Origin: Belnapia rosea
GTDB lineage: Bacteria; Pseudomonadota; Alphaproteobacteria; Acetobacterales; Acetobacteraceae
Direction: 5' to 3'
Length of the DNA stretch: 64,000 nucleotides
Assembly (NCBI RefSeq): GCF_900101615.1
Contig: NZ_FMZX01000011.1
Span: 1-64,000, forward strand
Shown here: positions 8,343-17,535 of the stretch, in pieces
How the letters are laid out: each line of letters opens with the position of its first letter
Numbering within the stretch: position 1 is the stretch's first letter
The notes under the pieces: model-generated
What the model saw: only the letters and a program-made list of their open reading frames with translations
Database searches by the model: none
What the model was told of the DNA's origin: nothing
Program-made: the position numbers and the translations under genes

Positions 8343-9272
8343 ATGCCCGACATCCTCTGCATGGGCGAGCCGATGCTGGAGCTGAACCAGCAGCCGCCGA
8401 GCGCCGATGGGCGCGTGCTCTATCTGGAAGGCCAGGGCGGCGACACCAGCAATGCCGCCATCGCCGCCGCCCGCAACGGTGCCAGCGTCGGCTACGTCAC
8501 CGCCATCGGTGAGGACCGGCCGGGCGACGGCTTCATGGCCCTCTGGCAACGCGAAGGCGTCTCGACCGATACGGTACTCCGCCGGCCCGACGCGCCGACG
8601 GGGATGTACATCGTCACCCATGACGAGCGCGGCCATGATTTCACCTTCTACCGCACCGGAAGCGCCGCCAGCCGCTACCGGCCGGAGGATGTGCCGGAGG
8701 CGGCCATCCGCGCGGCGCGGCTGCTGCATGTCTCCGGCATTAGCCAGGCGATCTCGACCAGCGCCTGCGACGCGGTCTTCCACGCCATCGCCGTCGCCAG
8801 GGCGGCGGGGGTGCGGGTCTCCTACGACACCAACCTCCGGCTTCGCCTGTGGCCCGCGGCGCGGGCGGCAGCGGTGATCCATGCGGCCATCGCCCAGGCC
8901 GACATCGCCCTGCCCTCGCTTGAGGATGCCCGGGCGCTGACCGGGCTGGAGGCGCCGGATGCCATCGCCGATGCCTATCTCGGCATGGGCTGCCCCCTGG
9001 TGCTGCTGAAGCTGGGGGCCGAGGGCGTGCTCGTGGCCCGGCCGGAGGGCCGGGTGCTGGTCGGCGGCCGGAAGGTCGCCGCGGTGGACGCGACCGGCGC
9101 CGGGGATACCTTCGCCGGCGCCTTCCTCGCCCGCTTCGTCGAGGGAGCCGACCCGGTGGCCGCGGCGCGCTACGCCAATGCCGCGGCTGCCCTGTCGACC
9201 ACTGGCTATGGCGCTGTGGCGCCGATCCCCCGCCGCGCCGCGGTGGAGGCCCTGCTGGCGGAACCCGGCTGA
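8343..9272 (+). CDS. PfkB-family sugar kinase, probably 2-keto-3-deoxygluconate kinase
   Basis: A 309-residue ribokinase/PfkB-family kinase. The N-terminal GGDTSNAAIAAARNGASVG motif binds the sugar; the C-terminal DATGAGDTFAGAFLARF (about residues 249-265) contains the anion hole and catalytic Asp. Members phosphorylate 2-keto-3-deoxygluconate, fructose or related sugars with ATP. Placement 12 bases downstream of the KDPG aldolase makes KDG kinase (KdgK) the best guess: kinase product feeds the aldolase. The substrate is inferred from context rather than seen in the sequence. Confidence 0.85.
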   Translation: MPDILCMGEPMLELNQQPPSADGRVLYLEGQGGDTSNAAIAAARNGASVGYVTAIGEDRPGDGFMALWQREGVSTDTVLRRPDAPTGMYIVTHDERGHDFTFYRTGSAASRYRPEDVPEAAIRAARLLHVSGISQAISTSACDAVFHAIAVARAAGVRVSYDTNLRLRLWPAARAAAVIHAAIAQADIALPSLEDARALTGLEAPDAIADAYLGMGCPLVLLKLGAEGVLVARPEGRVLVGGRKVAAVDATGAGDTFAGAFLARFVEGADPVAAARYANAAAALSTTGYGAVAPIPRRAAVEALLAEPG

Positions 9273-9322
9273 CGCTGGCGATTGCCGCTTACCTACGCGC
9301 AACAACCGGGCTATCGCTGGCC

Positions 9323-9733
9323 ATGCGCCGTGCCCTTCTTCCTCTCCTGCTGCTGCTCGGTTGCGCTCCGGAGCGGCAGGTGGCGCCAATCCCCTTCGAT
9401 TCGCCGGCTGCGGAGGTCAGCGTTCCGGCCCTCGGCGGGCTGGTGCGGGCCGGTCAGGCCTGCGGTGTGCCGCTCTCCGCCACCACCCTCGACCGGGCGG
9501 CGCGGATCGAGACGGCGGCGATCGAACAGAAGGAACGCATCGGCGGCACCGCGGCGCGCGACGCCTTCCTCCACAGCATGGCGGCACCCGATTTCGGCCG
9601 CGGCGGCGAGGAGCGCGACCGCTGGTGCGCGGCACGGCGGCCCGAGGTCGAGCGGATGAATGCCATCCTCAGCGGCCCGGCCGGCGCCGCCATGCTGCAG
9701 CGGGCGGAGATCGCACGCGCCCTTCGCCGCTGA
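9323..9733 (+). CDS. Hypothetical lipoprotein
   Basis: A 136-residue protein with a short signal peptide ending in a lipobox (MRRALLPLLLLLGC, Cys near residue 14). Mature part has two further cysteines (AGQACGVP and RWCAARRPE) and mixed charge, no recognisable domain; the spacing resembles small alphaproteobacterial periplasmic proteins with one disulfide. It follows the kinase by 50 bases and may be the last gene of that unit. Function unknown. Confidence 0.6.
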   Translation: MRRALLPLLLLLGCAPERQVAPIPFDSPAAEVSVPALGGLVRAGQACGVPLSATTLDRAARIETAAIEQKERIGGTAARDAFLHSMAAPDFGRGGEERDRWCAARRPEVERMNAILSGPAGAAMLQRAEIARALRR

Positions 9734-9792
9734 GGCCTCAGCGCCCCGACCATCCGAGTGCAGCGCCGCCGCTGATGGTCACCGGCCGGGCA

Positions 9793-11286
9793 TCAGCGAT
9801 TGGCGCCCGGCCTCAGCCGCAGGCTGGGGCGGAGATTGGTGAAGGGCAGCGTCGCCGGGTCAGCCACCACGGGGCCGGGGGCCGCGACCACCAGCACCTG
9901 CTCGGCGATCGGCTGGAAGTCGGCGCGGAAATGCACGCTCGACTTCAGCGCCAGGATCTTCTGCTCCCGTGGCTCGATGCCGATATGGGTGAACAGCGCC
10001 TGATCCAGCGCCTGCATCTTCCGGGTGACGACGATCACGCGGATGCCGGGTGCGACGCGGATCAGCGCGGTCGGCCCCAGATCGGCCGGGTTGCCGCGCC
10101 CCATGGGCCCCGTGCAGGTGAACCGCCCATCCGTCAGCGCCTCCACCGTCGCGGTGACGGCGAGCGGCGCCCCATCGCTCTTGCCGCCAAGCGAGAGCGC
10201 CAGGGTCGCCCCGACACCCGCCTCCTGGCAGGCGGCCGCGCTCTCCGCATCGTTGATGAGGCCGAGCACGGCACCCTGCGCATCCTGCCGGATGAGCTCG
10301 GCGAGCAGGCCGGTGGTGTCTCCATGGCCGCCGCCGCCGGGATTGTCCTGGGTATCGGCCATGACGACGGGCTTCGTGGCATCACGCGCGATGGCAATGG
10401 CCTGGGCGACACCCTCCGCCGCCGGGGCGACGCCGCCGGCGAAGTCCGGCTCATGCGCATCCATATAGGCCTTCAGCGCGGCGACGGCGGCATCGGCCTG
10501 GCCCTGCGTCTCGGCATAGGCCGCGATGGCGACGCCGCAGCCCGGGAAGTCCGCATAGGGAAAGCCGAAGCAGAAGGCGAGCTCCGCCGCGCCATGCTCG
10601 GCGGCCAGGCGCTCCCGCTCCTCCAGCACGCCGGACATGGGCGGCACCATGGTGCATTGCATGGTCAGCGGGATGAGGAAATCGACTTCGGCAAAGGCCT
10701 TCGCCCAGGGGCGGCCGCGGCGGATGCGCTCCAGCAGCAGCCGCATCGCCTGGGCACCGGCCGGCTTCATGTCCACATGCGGGTAGGTGCGATAGGGCAC
10801 CAGCGCATCGGCGCAACCGGTCATCGCCCGCGTCATGTTGGCATGCGGGTCGAGGCTGACGGTGATCGGCAGCTCCGGGCCGACGACGGCGCGGATGCGC
10901 CGCAGCAGCTCACCCTCGGCATCGTCGAAGCCCGCCGCGACCATGGCACCGTGCAGCTCGAGATAGATGCCGTCGAGCGGGCCCTCCTCCAGCGCGTCCG
11001 ACAGGGCGGCCACCATCAGCGCCGCGATGCGCTCGAATGCCTCGGCCGTCACCGGGCCGGCCGGATTGGCGAAGCACCAGGTGAGCGGCGCGAGCACGAC
11101 ACCCGCCGCCTCCGCCACCTCGATGGCGCCGGCGCAGGGTACGGAGGTCGGTCGCAACGTCTCGATCAGCGTCGCCGGGCGTTGCAGGCCGGGGAAGCCG
11201 CCCGGGCGGACGAATTCCTGCCAGCCGGTTGGCAGCGGGGCGAAGGAATGGCTCTCGTGCTGGAAGCCACCGATGGCGATGCGCAT
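9793..11286 (-). CDS. M81 family metallopeptidase (MlrC-like)
   Basis: A 497-residue protein of the MlrC/M81 family, named after the microcystin-degradation enzyme MlrC that cleaves linear peptides. The N-terminal domain starts MRIAIGGFQHESHSFAP, with the conserved HE.NTF-like segment; the metal-site region is DTQDNPGGGGHGDTTG, typical for the family. The family binds zinc; most members have unknown substrates. It is the last gene of the eight-gene operon beginning with the binding protein at 20107; 4 bases separate it from the preceding hydrolase. It therefore probably acts on the imported peptide or peptide-like compound. Confidence 0.88.
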   Translation of the reverse strand: MRIAIGGFQHESHSFAPLPTGWQEFVRPGGFPGLQRPATLIETLRPTSVPCAGAIEVAEAAGVVLAPLTWCFANPAGPVTAEAFERIAALMVAALSDALEEGPLDGIYLELHGAMVAAGFDDAEGELLRRIRAVVGPELPITVSLDPHANMTRAMTGCADALVPYRTYPHVDMKPAGAQAMRLLLERIRRGRPWAKAFAEVDFLIPLTMQCTMVPPMSGVLEERERLAAEHGAAELAFCFGFPYADFPGCGVAIAAYAETQGQADAAVAALKAYMDAHEPDFAGGVAPAAEGVAQAIAIARDATKPVVMADTQDNPGGGGHGDTTGLLAELIRQDAQGAVLGLINDAESAAACQEAGVGATLALSLGGKSDGAPLAVTATVEALTDGRFTCTGPMGRGNPADLGPTALIRVAPGIRVIVVTRKMQALDQALFTHIGIEPREQKILALKSSVHFRADFQPIAEQVLVVAAPGPVVADPATLPFTNLRPSLRLRPGANR

Positions 11287-11290
11287 GCGT

Positions 11291-12532
11291 CTATCCTGGG
11301 GCGTTCGCGGTTTCGATCACGGCATCGGCCAGTACCCGCAGCCCGATCTCGGCCCATTCGCGGGAGATCGATTCCGTCGGGTGGTGGCTGATGCCGCCAT
11401 GGCAGGGAATGAAGAGCATCACCGCCGGCATGCGGGATGCGGCATGATAGGCATCATGCCCGGCGCCGCTCAGCATGTCGCGGTGGCGCGCCCCGTGCCG
11501 CGCGGCGGCGGCGCGCAGCCGCCCGGCAAGGTCCGCATCGAATTCGACACGCGGGAAGGCCCAGTAGGTTTCGCGCGAGACCGCCACCTTGCGGCGGGCG
11601 GCGATGGCGCCGAAGGCGTCATCGGCCTCGGCCCAAAGCGCCTGCAGCGTCCCAGTCGAGGGGTGGCGGTAATCCATGGCGAAGCGAGCGCCGCCAGGCA
11701 CCACGCCATCGGCCCCGGGCTCGACGATGACGCGGTTGACCGTGCATCGGCCCTCCGGTGCGCGGGAGAGCAGGATGCGCTCGGCCGCCCCCATCATCTC
11801 GGCCGCGGCGAGCAACGCATCCTGGCGCATCTCCATCGGCGTGGTACCGGCATGGCTGTCCTTGCCCAGCACGCGGACCATGGCGCGCTCGGTGGCGAAG
11901 CCGGCGGTGACGATGCCGAGGTCGTAACCCTCCGCCTCCAGCACCGGGCCCTGCTCGATATGCGCCTCGAAATAGGCGGCGGCATCCTGCAAGGCGGCCG
12001 GGTCGGCGGGGCCGCCCCAGCCGGTGCGCACCAGGGCATCGCCATAGCGCTCGCCATCATCGATGGCGCGGCGGTCGAGCACCTCCGCCTCGGGCAGCAC
12101 GCCCATGGCACCGGCGGCGCCGATCATCGAGGGACTGAAGCGGCAGCCTTCCTCACTGGTCCAGTTCACCAGGATGATGGGCGCCTCGGTCTCGGCGCCG
12201 GAGTCCTGCAGGGCGCGCAGGATCTCGAGCCCGGCCAGCACGCCATAGGGCCCGTCGAATTTCCCGCCCGTTGGCTGGGTGTCGAGATGGCTGCCGACCA
12301 GCACCGGCCGCCGCGAGGGGTCCCGCCCCTCCCGCCGCAGCATCATGTTGCCGAGCCGGTCCACCGTGACGGCAAGGCTCGCCGCCCGGCCCCATTCGGC
12401 CAGCAGCGCCCGCGCCTCCCCATCGAGGGCGGACAGCGCCGGGCGGTTGCAGCCGCCCTCCGGCGTCGCGCCGATGGCCGCCATCGCCATCAGGCTGCTC
12501 CAGAGCCGGTCGGGCGACAGCGGCAGGTTCAT
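11291..12532 (-). CDS. Zn-dependent hydrolase, carbamoylase/allantoate amidohydrolase family (copy B)
   Basis: A 413-residue M20-family hydrolase related to N-carbamoyl-L-amino acid hydrolase, beta-ureidopropionase and allantoate amidohydrolase. Motifs: GSHLDTQPTGGKFDGPYG (first metal ligands), NWTSEEGCRFSPSM (catalytic Glu and ligand), ELHIEQGP-like EAHIEQGPVLE, and HDAYHAASRMPAVM near the end. I start it at ATG 12532, where homology to the upstream paralogue begins; this ATG overlaps that gene's stop (ATGA, 12529-12532). It is a tandem duplicate of the next gene, with clear divergence in the middle. The exact substrate (carbamoyl amino acid, ureido acid or other amide) is open. Confidence 0.88.
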   Translation of the reverse strand: MNLPLSPDRLWSSLMAMAAIGATPEGGCNRPALSALDGEARALLAEWGRAASLAVTVDRLGNMMLRREGRDPSRRPVLVGSHLDTQPTGGKFDGPYGVLAGLEILRALQDSGAETEAPIILVNWTSEEGCRFSPSMIGAAGAMGVLPEAEVLDRRAIDDGERYGDALVRTGWGGPADPAALQDAAAYFEAHIEQGPVLEAEGYDLGIVTAGFATERAMVRVLGKDSHAGTTPMEMRQDALLAAAEMMGAAERILLSRAPEGRCTVNRVIVEPGADGVVPGGARFAMDYRHPSTGTLQALWAEADDAFGAIAARRKVAVSRETYWAFPRVEFDADLAGRLRAAAARHGARHRDMLSGAGHDAYHAASRMPAVMLFIPCHGGISHHPTESISREWAEIGLRVLADAVIETANAPG

Positions 12533-13788
12533 GGCCGGACCAACCCTGCCGTCGCCAGCGCCGCATCGGCCAGCACCTGCATCCCGGCCGTCGCCCATTC
12601 GGGCGTGATGCTTTCCGCCTCGTTGTGCGAGAGGCCGCCATGGCAGGGGGTGAAGACCATCACCGTCGGCACCTTGCGCGCCATGTAGACGGCATCGTGG
12701 CCGATGGCGGTTGGCAATTCCCCGTAGCGAAGGCCTCGGGCCTGGGCGCCGTCGCGGGCGCGGCCCACCAGCGCGTCGTCGAAGGGCGTCAGCGGCGAGT
12801 GCCAGAAGGGCGCGACCGTCACGGTCACCTTGCGGGCGGCAGCAATCTCCGCCCCGCGCGCCGCCAGCGCCTCGCCCATGCGGCCGAGCGCATCCGGGTC
12901 GCTGTGGCGGAAATCGACGCTGAAGAAGACGCGGCTCGGCGCCACGTTGCGCGAGGCGGGATAGACCTCGACCACGCCGACCGTGCCGCGGCCGGGCTCG
13001 CCATTCGGGGCGAGCGTCCCGAGCGCAATCTCCTCGACGGCGGCGATGAGGGGCGCCGCAGCCATCATCGCGTCCCGCCGCCCGGCCATGGGCGAGCCGC
13101 CATGCGCGTCCTCGCCCTCGACCGTGACCTCGAACCAGCTCTGCGCCAGGGCATGGGTGACGATGCCGACATCGAGCCCGGCATCCTCCAGCAGCTTGCC
13201 CTGCTCGATATGCAGCTCGAGATAGGCGCCGACCTTCTGCAGCTCGGCCGGGTCCGCCTCGCCCTGCCAGCCGATGCGCCGCAGCTCCTCGCCGAAGACG
13301 GCGCCGTCGGCGGCGCGCTTGGCCAGGATCTCAGCCTCGGTGAAGAGGCCCATGGCCGCGCCGCTGCCCATCATGGGCGGGGAGAAGCGCGCGCCCTCCT
13401 CATTGGTCCAATTGATCAGCAGCAGCGGCGCCTCGGTCTCCGCCCCCGCCTCGTGCAGGGCGCGCATGATCTCGAGCCCCGCCAGCACGCCGAGCACGCC
13501 GTCGAATTTCCCGCCCGTCGGCTGGGTGTCGAGATGGCTGCCGATGGCGACGGGGGCACGGCTCGGGTCCCTGCCCTCGCGGCGGAAGACCATGTTGCCG
13601 AGGCGGTCGACGGTGAGGGTCAGCCCGCAGGCCTCGCCCCAGCGCTGGAACAGCGCGCGCCCTTCGGCATCGAGATCCGTCAGGGTCTGCCGGTTGCAGC
13701 CGCCCTTCGGCGTGCCGCCGATCTTCGCCATCTCCATCAGGCTCTCCCAGAGCCGCGTGCCGGAGAGCGGGAGGTTGGATGCGGACAT
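12529..13788 (-). CDS. Zn-dependent hydrolase, carbamoylase/allantoate amidohydrolase family (copy A)
   Basis: A 419-residue paralogue of copy B, sharing nearly identical blocks: GSHLDTQPTGGKFDG, NWTNEEGARFSPPMMGS, LELHIEQGKLLEDAG and GHDAVYMARKVPTVMVFTPCHGG. The order metal-binding catalytic domain, inserted dimerisation domain, catalytic domain is as in HyuC/AmaB-type amidohydrolases. The start at 13788 (MSASNLPLSG) is set by alignment to copy B; the longer in-frame extension overlaps the upstream gene and is out of family. It lies 4 bases after the stop of the M20 deacylase gene and its own stop overlaps copy B. Duplication suggests two related substrates from the same imported compound. 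Confidence 0.88.
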   Translation of the reverse strand: MSASNLPLSGTRLWESLMEMAKIGGTPKGGCNRQTLTDLDAEGRALFQRWGEACGLTLTVDRLGNMVFRREGRDPSRAPVAIGSHLDTQPTGGKFDGVLGVLAGLEIMRALHEAGAETEAPLLLINWTNEEGARFSPPMMGSGAAMGLFTEAEILAKRAADGAVFGEELRRIGWQGEADPAELQKVGAYLELHIEQGKLLEDAGLDVGIVTHALAQSWFEVTVEGEDAHGGSPMAGRRDAMMAAAPLIAAVEEIALGTLAPNGEPGRGTVGVVEVYPASRNVAPSRVFFSVDFRHSDPDALGRMGEALAARGAEIAAARKVTVTVAPFWHSPLTPFDDALVGRARDGAQARGLRYGELPTAIGHDAVYMARKVPTVMVFTPCHGGLSHNEAESITPEWATAGMQVLADAALATAGLVRP

Positions 13789-13792
13789 GGGC

Positions 13793-15085
13793 TCAGGCCT
13801 TCTCAAGGCCGCACCACTCGGCCATGGCGAGGGCAATGGTGCGGGTGATGCCGTGCATGCTCTCGAGCCCGACATTCTCGTCGATGCCGTGGATATCCAC
13901 CGCATCCGGGCCGAAACAGGCAACCGGCGTATCCTGGTACAGCGTGAAGAAGCGCCCATCCGTCAACCCCGTCGCCGGATAGTCCCGCAGGCTGCCGCCC
14001 GTGGCTTCGGCATAGGAGCGACGCGCGAGCTGGACGATGGCCGCATCGGTATCGAAAACACAGGGGTCGGCCATGAAGCCCTTGAATTCCAGGCGCACCT
14101 GCGCGCCGCGCAGCCGCTCATGCCCCCTCGCCTGCTCGACCAGCCGCTCGATATCCGCCCGCGTCTGCGCCGCCGTATAGCCCATCATCACCCCGACGCG
14201 CAGGCCGATGCGGCAGCGCGTGGCGACCGAGGAGTTCCACTCGCCGCCCTCAATGGTGCCGAGATTGACGTTGACCGGATGGTTCACGCCGCGGAAGGCG
14301 GGGTGGATGCGGGAGCCGTCATTCATCTCCCGCTCATAGTCCTTGAAGGCGCCGGCGATGATGGTCGCCGCCTCGATCGCATTCACCCCCGCCTGCATGT
14401 CCCGCACATGCGCGGGGCGGCCGGAGACCGTCACCCAGGCCCAGACCACGCCGACCTCGGCGGTGTAGAGCGCGTCGAGCCCCGGCCCCGGTTCGGGGAT
14501 GATGACCGCATCGGTCTTCGGCATCGCCAGCATGGCGGCGAGCGCGCCGTTGCCGCTGCACTCCTCCTCGATCACCGACTGCATCTGCACCTCGGCGGCC
14601 GGCTGCAGCCCGGCCAGGCGCAGCGCCTTGAAGGCGGTGACGTAGCTGACGATGCCGGCCTTCATGTCGCCGGCGCCGCGGCCATACATGCGGCCGTCCC
14701 GGATATCCGGCTCATAGGGCGGGGTCGCCCACATATCCGCCGCCCCTTCGGGCACCACATCGACATGGCCCTGCAGGGTAAGGCTGCGGCCGCGCCTCTC
14801 CCTCGGCTGATGGAGGGCGACGACATTGTCGCGCCCCTCATAGGAGATCAGCGGCGGCGAGAAGCCGGGATGGCCGGCAAGCTCCGCCGGCACCGTCGGC
14901 ACCCGGCGCGCGGCAAGGCCGAGCCCCTCATAGATCCGCGCCATCTCGTTCAGCGCCGATTGCTCGTTGCCGAGCGTCGAGGGGCAGCGGACCAGGCGCT
15001 TCAGCGTCTCGACGCTGTCCTCGCGCAGCGCATCCACGGCATCGAGGATGGCGCGGCGCGCGCCGGGATCGAGGCTCTGGCTCAT
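13793..15085 (-). CDS. M20 family deacylase/peptidase (ArgE/DapE type)
   Basis: A 430-residue di-zinc deacylase of the ArgE/DapE/ACY1 group. The metal and catalytic motifs are visible: LTLQGHVDVVPEG (first His/Asp), YGRGAGDMKAGIV (bridging Asp), and IEEECSGNGALAA (catalytic Glu). Such enzymes remove acyl groups from N-acyl amino acids or cleave peptides. It is located between the transporter ATPase (9 bases upstream) and the tandem hydrolases, in the same operon, so it should act on the imported substrate. Start ATG 15085. ArgE or DapE proper is unlikely because there is no biosynthetic context. Confidence 0.88.
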   Translation of the reverse strand: MSQSLDPGARRAILDAVDALREDSVETLKRLVRCPSTLGNEQSALNEMARIYEGLGLAARRVPTVPAELAGHPGFSPPLISYEGRDNVVALHQPRERRGRSLTLQGHVDVVPEGAADMWATPPYEPDIRDGRMYGRGAGDMKAGIVSYVTAFKALRLAGLQPAAEVQMQSVIEEECSGNGALAAMLAMPKTDAVIIPEPGPGLDALYTAEVGVVWAWVTVSGRPAHVRDMQAGVNAIEAATIIAGAFKDYEREMNDGSRIHPAFRGVNHPVNVNLGTIEGGEWNSSVATRCRIGLRVGVMMGYTAAQTRADIERLVEQARGHERLRGAQVRLEFKGFMADPCVFDTDAAIVQLARRSYAEATGGSLRDYPATGLTDGRFFTLYQDTPVACFGPDAVDIHGIDENVGLESMHGITRTIALAMAEWCGLEKA

Positions 15086-15094
15086 GGCATTTCC

Positions 15095-16693
15095 CTACAA
15101 GGCCGGCGGAGTCCAGCCTCTTCCCGGGATGCTGTCCAGTAGCTGCCGCGTATAGGGGTGCTGCGGCGCGGCGAAGACCTCGGCCGTCCTGCCCTGCTCG
15201 ACGATGGCGCCCCGCTGCATCACCGCCACCCGGTCGCAGATCTGCGCCGCCACCCGCAGGTCATGGGTGATGAAGAGCATGGTCAGCCCCAGCCGCGCCC
15301 GGATATCCGCCAGCAAGTCCAGCACCTGGGCCTGGACCGAGACATCGAGGGCCGAGACCGGCTCGTCGGCGATCAGCAGCTCCGGCTCCATCGCCAGGGC
15401 CCGGGCGATGCCGATGCGCTGGCGCTGGCCGCCGCTGAACTCATGCGGGTAGCGGTCCATCGCACCCGGGTCCAGCTGCACCAGGCGCAGCAGGTCCCTC
15501 GCCCGGTCCAGCGCCTTGGCCCGCGGCACGCCATGAGTGACCGGCCCCTCCGCGATGGTCTCGCCCACGGTTCGCCTCGGGTTGAGCGAGGCATAAGGGT
15601 CTTGGAACACCATCTGGATGCGCCGGCGATAGGGCTTCCACGCCGCGCGCGAGAGCGGCCGGAGGTCGGTGCCGTGATAGGCAATGGTGCCGCGCTCCGG
15701 CTCCACCAGCTTCACCACGCAGCGGGCGAGCGTCGACTTGCCGCTGCCGCTCTCGCCCACCAGGCCGAGCGTCTCGCCACGGCGGAGGCTGAAATCGGCA
15801 TCGTGCACCGCCCGCACCACGGCGCGGGCGCCGAAGAGCCCACCGCGCCGATAGGTCTTCTCGACCTGCCTGAGCTCCAGCACCGGCGCGGCGGTGATGT
15901 CCGCCCGGTCCGGCGCGGCGCCATGCGGCACGGCAGCGATGAGCGCGCGGGTATAGGGGTGCTGCGGCCGGTTCAGCACCTCGGCCGCCAAGCCCTGCTC
16001 GACGATCCGGCCGTGCTGCATCACCGCGACGCGGTCGGCGATCTCCGCCACCACGCCGAAATCATGCGTGATGAACAGCACGCCCATGCCGCGGCGGGAC
16101 TGGATCTCGCGGATCAGCCGCAGGATCTGCATCTGCGTCGTGACGTCGAGCGCCGTGGTCGGCTCGTCGGCGATCAGCAGCGCCGGCTCCAGCGCCAGCG
16201 CCATGGCGATCATTACCCGCTGCCGTTGCCCGCCCGAGAGGCGGAAAGGGTGGCTGCGGGCGATGGCGGCCGGGTCCGGCAGGTTGACGGCGGCCAGCAG
16301 CTCCGGCACCCGCCGCGCCGCATCGGCGCCGCTGCCATGCACGCGCAGCACCTCCGCGATCTGGTCGCCGACGCGCATCAAGGGGTTGAGCGCCGTCATC
16401 GGCTCCTGGAAGATCATCGCCATTCGCTGGCCGCGCAGCCGCCGCATCGCCTCCGGCGCCAGCGCCAGCAGGTCGGTACCCTCGAAGCTGATGGCGCCGG
16501 CGCGCACCGGCAGCCCCTTCGGCAACAGCCTCATCACCGCATTGGCGGTGATCGACTTGCCGGAGCCACTCTCGCCGACGACGCAGAGGATCTCCCCCGC
16601 CTCGACGCTGAAGGAGATATCCTCGACCGCATGCGGCCGGTCGCCGCCGGACGGCAGGGCGACGGTCAGCCCCTCGACGCGAAGCAGGCTCAT
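15095..16693 (-). CDS. Dipeptide ABC transporter, fused double ATPase subunit (DppD-DppF type)
   Basis: A 532-residue protein holding two complete ABC ATPase domains. First half: Walker A GESGSGKS (about 40-47), signature LSGGQRQRV (about 152) and Walker [13 protein letters not shown]; second half: [32 protein letters not shown] and [13 protein letters not shown]. Each half ends with an oligopeptide-type extension ([17 protein letters not shown]). It replaces the separate DppD and DppF proteins of other systems and powers import through the two permeases. I start it at ATG 16693 (MSLLRVEGL); the upstream in-frame extension overlaps the permease. Start and permease stop overlap by 4 bases. Confidence 0.92.
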   Translation of the reverse strand: MSLLRVEGLTVALPSGGDRPHAVEDISFSVEAGEILCVVGESGSGKSITANAVMRLLPKGLPVRAGAISFEGTDLLALAPEAMRRLRGQRMAMIFQEPMTALNPLMRVGDQIAEVLRVHGSGADAARRVPELLAAVNLPDPAAIARSHPFRLSGGQRQRVMIAMALALEPALLIADEPTTALDVTTQMQILRLIREIQSRRGMGVLFITHDFGVVAEIADRVAVMQHGRIVEQGLAAEVLNRPQHPYTRALIAAVPHGAAPDRADITAAPVLELRQVEKTYRRGGLFGARAVVRAVHDADFSLRRGETLGLVGESGSGKSTLARCVVKLVEPERGTIAYHGTDLRPLSRAAWKPYRRRIQMVFQDPYASLNPRRTVGETIAEGPVTHGVPRAKALDRARDLLRLVQLDPGAMDRYPHEFSGGQRQRIGIARALAMEPELLIADEPVSALDVSVQAQVLDLLADIRARLGLTMLFITHDLRVAAQICDRVAVMQRGAIVEQGRTAEVFAAPQHPYTRQLLDSIPGRGWTPPAL

Positions 16694-17535
16694 GCGCCTG
16701 CCCCCCGCTGGCGGGCGAGCCGCGGATTCAAGGCATCCGACAGCCCCTCCCCCACCAGGTTCAGCGCCAGCACGGTGAGGAAGATGGCGACGCCCGGGAA
16801 GACGCTCATCCACCAGGCGAGGCGGATGACGCTGCGGCCGGAGCCGATGAGAAAGCCCCAGGTCATCAGGTTCGGGTCCCCGAGGCCAAGGAAGCTCAGC
16901 GCGCTTTCCAGCAGGATGGCCGATGCGACCATCAGCGAGGAGAGCACGACGATCGGCGAGAGCGCATTGGGCAGGATATCCGTCACCACGATCGCAAGCC
17001 GGGACTTGCCGAGCACCTCCGCCGCCTGCACGAACTCCCGCCCCCGCAGCGAGAGGAATTCCGCCCGCACCACCCGCGCCACCGGCGGCCAGGAGACGAC
17101 GGCGATGGCGAAGACCACCGAGCCGATCGAGGGGGTGAAGATCGCCACCAGCAGGATGGCCAGGACGAAGCTCGGAATGGTCTGAAAGAATTCGGTGAAG
17201 CGCATCACCACATCATCGGCTATGCCGCCGAGATAGCCGGCAATGGCGCCCAGCGTGACGCCGACGAGCAGCGCCGCCAGGGTCGAGACCGCACCCACCA
17301 GTAGCGAGATGCGCGCCCCATGGGCGATGCCTGCCGCGACATCGCGCCCGAGGCTGTCGGTGCCGAGCAGCATCCCCATCTCGCCCGGCGGGGAGAAGGG
17401 TGCGCCCGCCATGTCCCAGGGGCTGCCGGGGAAGAGCAGCGGCGCCGTCGCCGCCATCAGCATCACGAGCAGCAGGATGACGAGGCCAAGGACCGCGCCC
17501 TTGTTGCGCCGGTAGCGGCGCCAGAAATCCTTCAA
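16690..17535 (-). CDS. Dipeptide ABC transporter permease (DppC type)
   Basis: A 281-residue inner-membrane permease with about six helices; the N-terminal helix (AVLGLVILLLVMLMAATAPLL) is followed by the periplasmic loop and the binding-protein-dependent transport domain. The LGTDSLGRDV motif and the cytoplasmic EAA-like loop (FVQAAEVLGKSRLAI) mark the DppC/OppC family. The start is a TTG at 17535, inferred from a GGAGG element 7 nt upstream and from the TTGA overlap with the stop of the upstream permease; no ATG fits the family N-terminus. Rare start codon and overlap point to coupled translation. Confidence 0.88.
   Translation of the reverse strand: MKDFWRRYRRNKGAVLGLVILLLVMLMAATAPLLFPGSPWDMAGAPFSPPGEMGMLLGTDSLGRDVAAGIAHGARISLLVGAVSTLAALLVGVTLGAIAGYLGGIADDVVMRFTEFFQTIPSFVLAILLVAIFTPSIGSVVFAIAVVSWPPVARVVRAEFLSLRGREFVQAAEVLGKSRLAIVVTDILPNALSPIVVLSSLMVASAILLESALSFLGLGDPNLMTWGFLIGSGRSVIRLAWWMSVFPGVAIFLTVLALNLVGEGLSDALNPRLARQRGAGA

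Noticed and set aside
13789-13959. Longer start for hydrolase copy A
   Set aside because: The extra residues overlap the upstream M20 gene in another frame and have no family match; alignment with copy B fixes the start at 13788.
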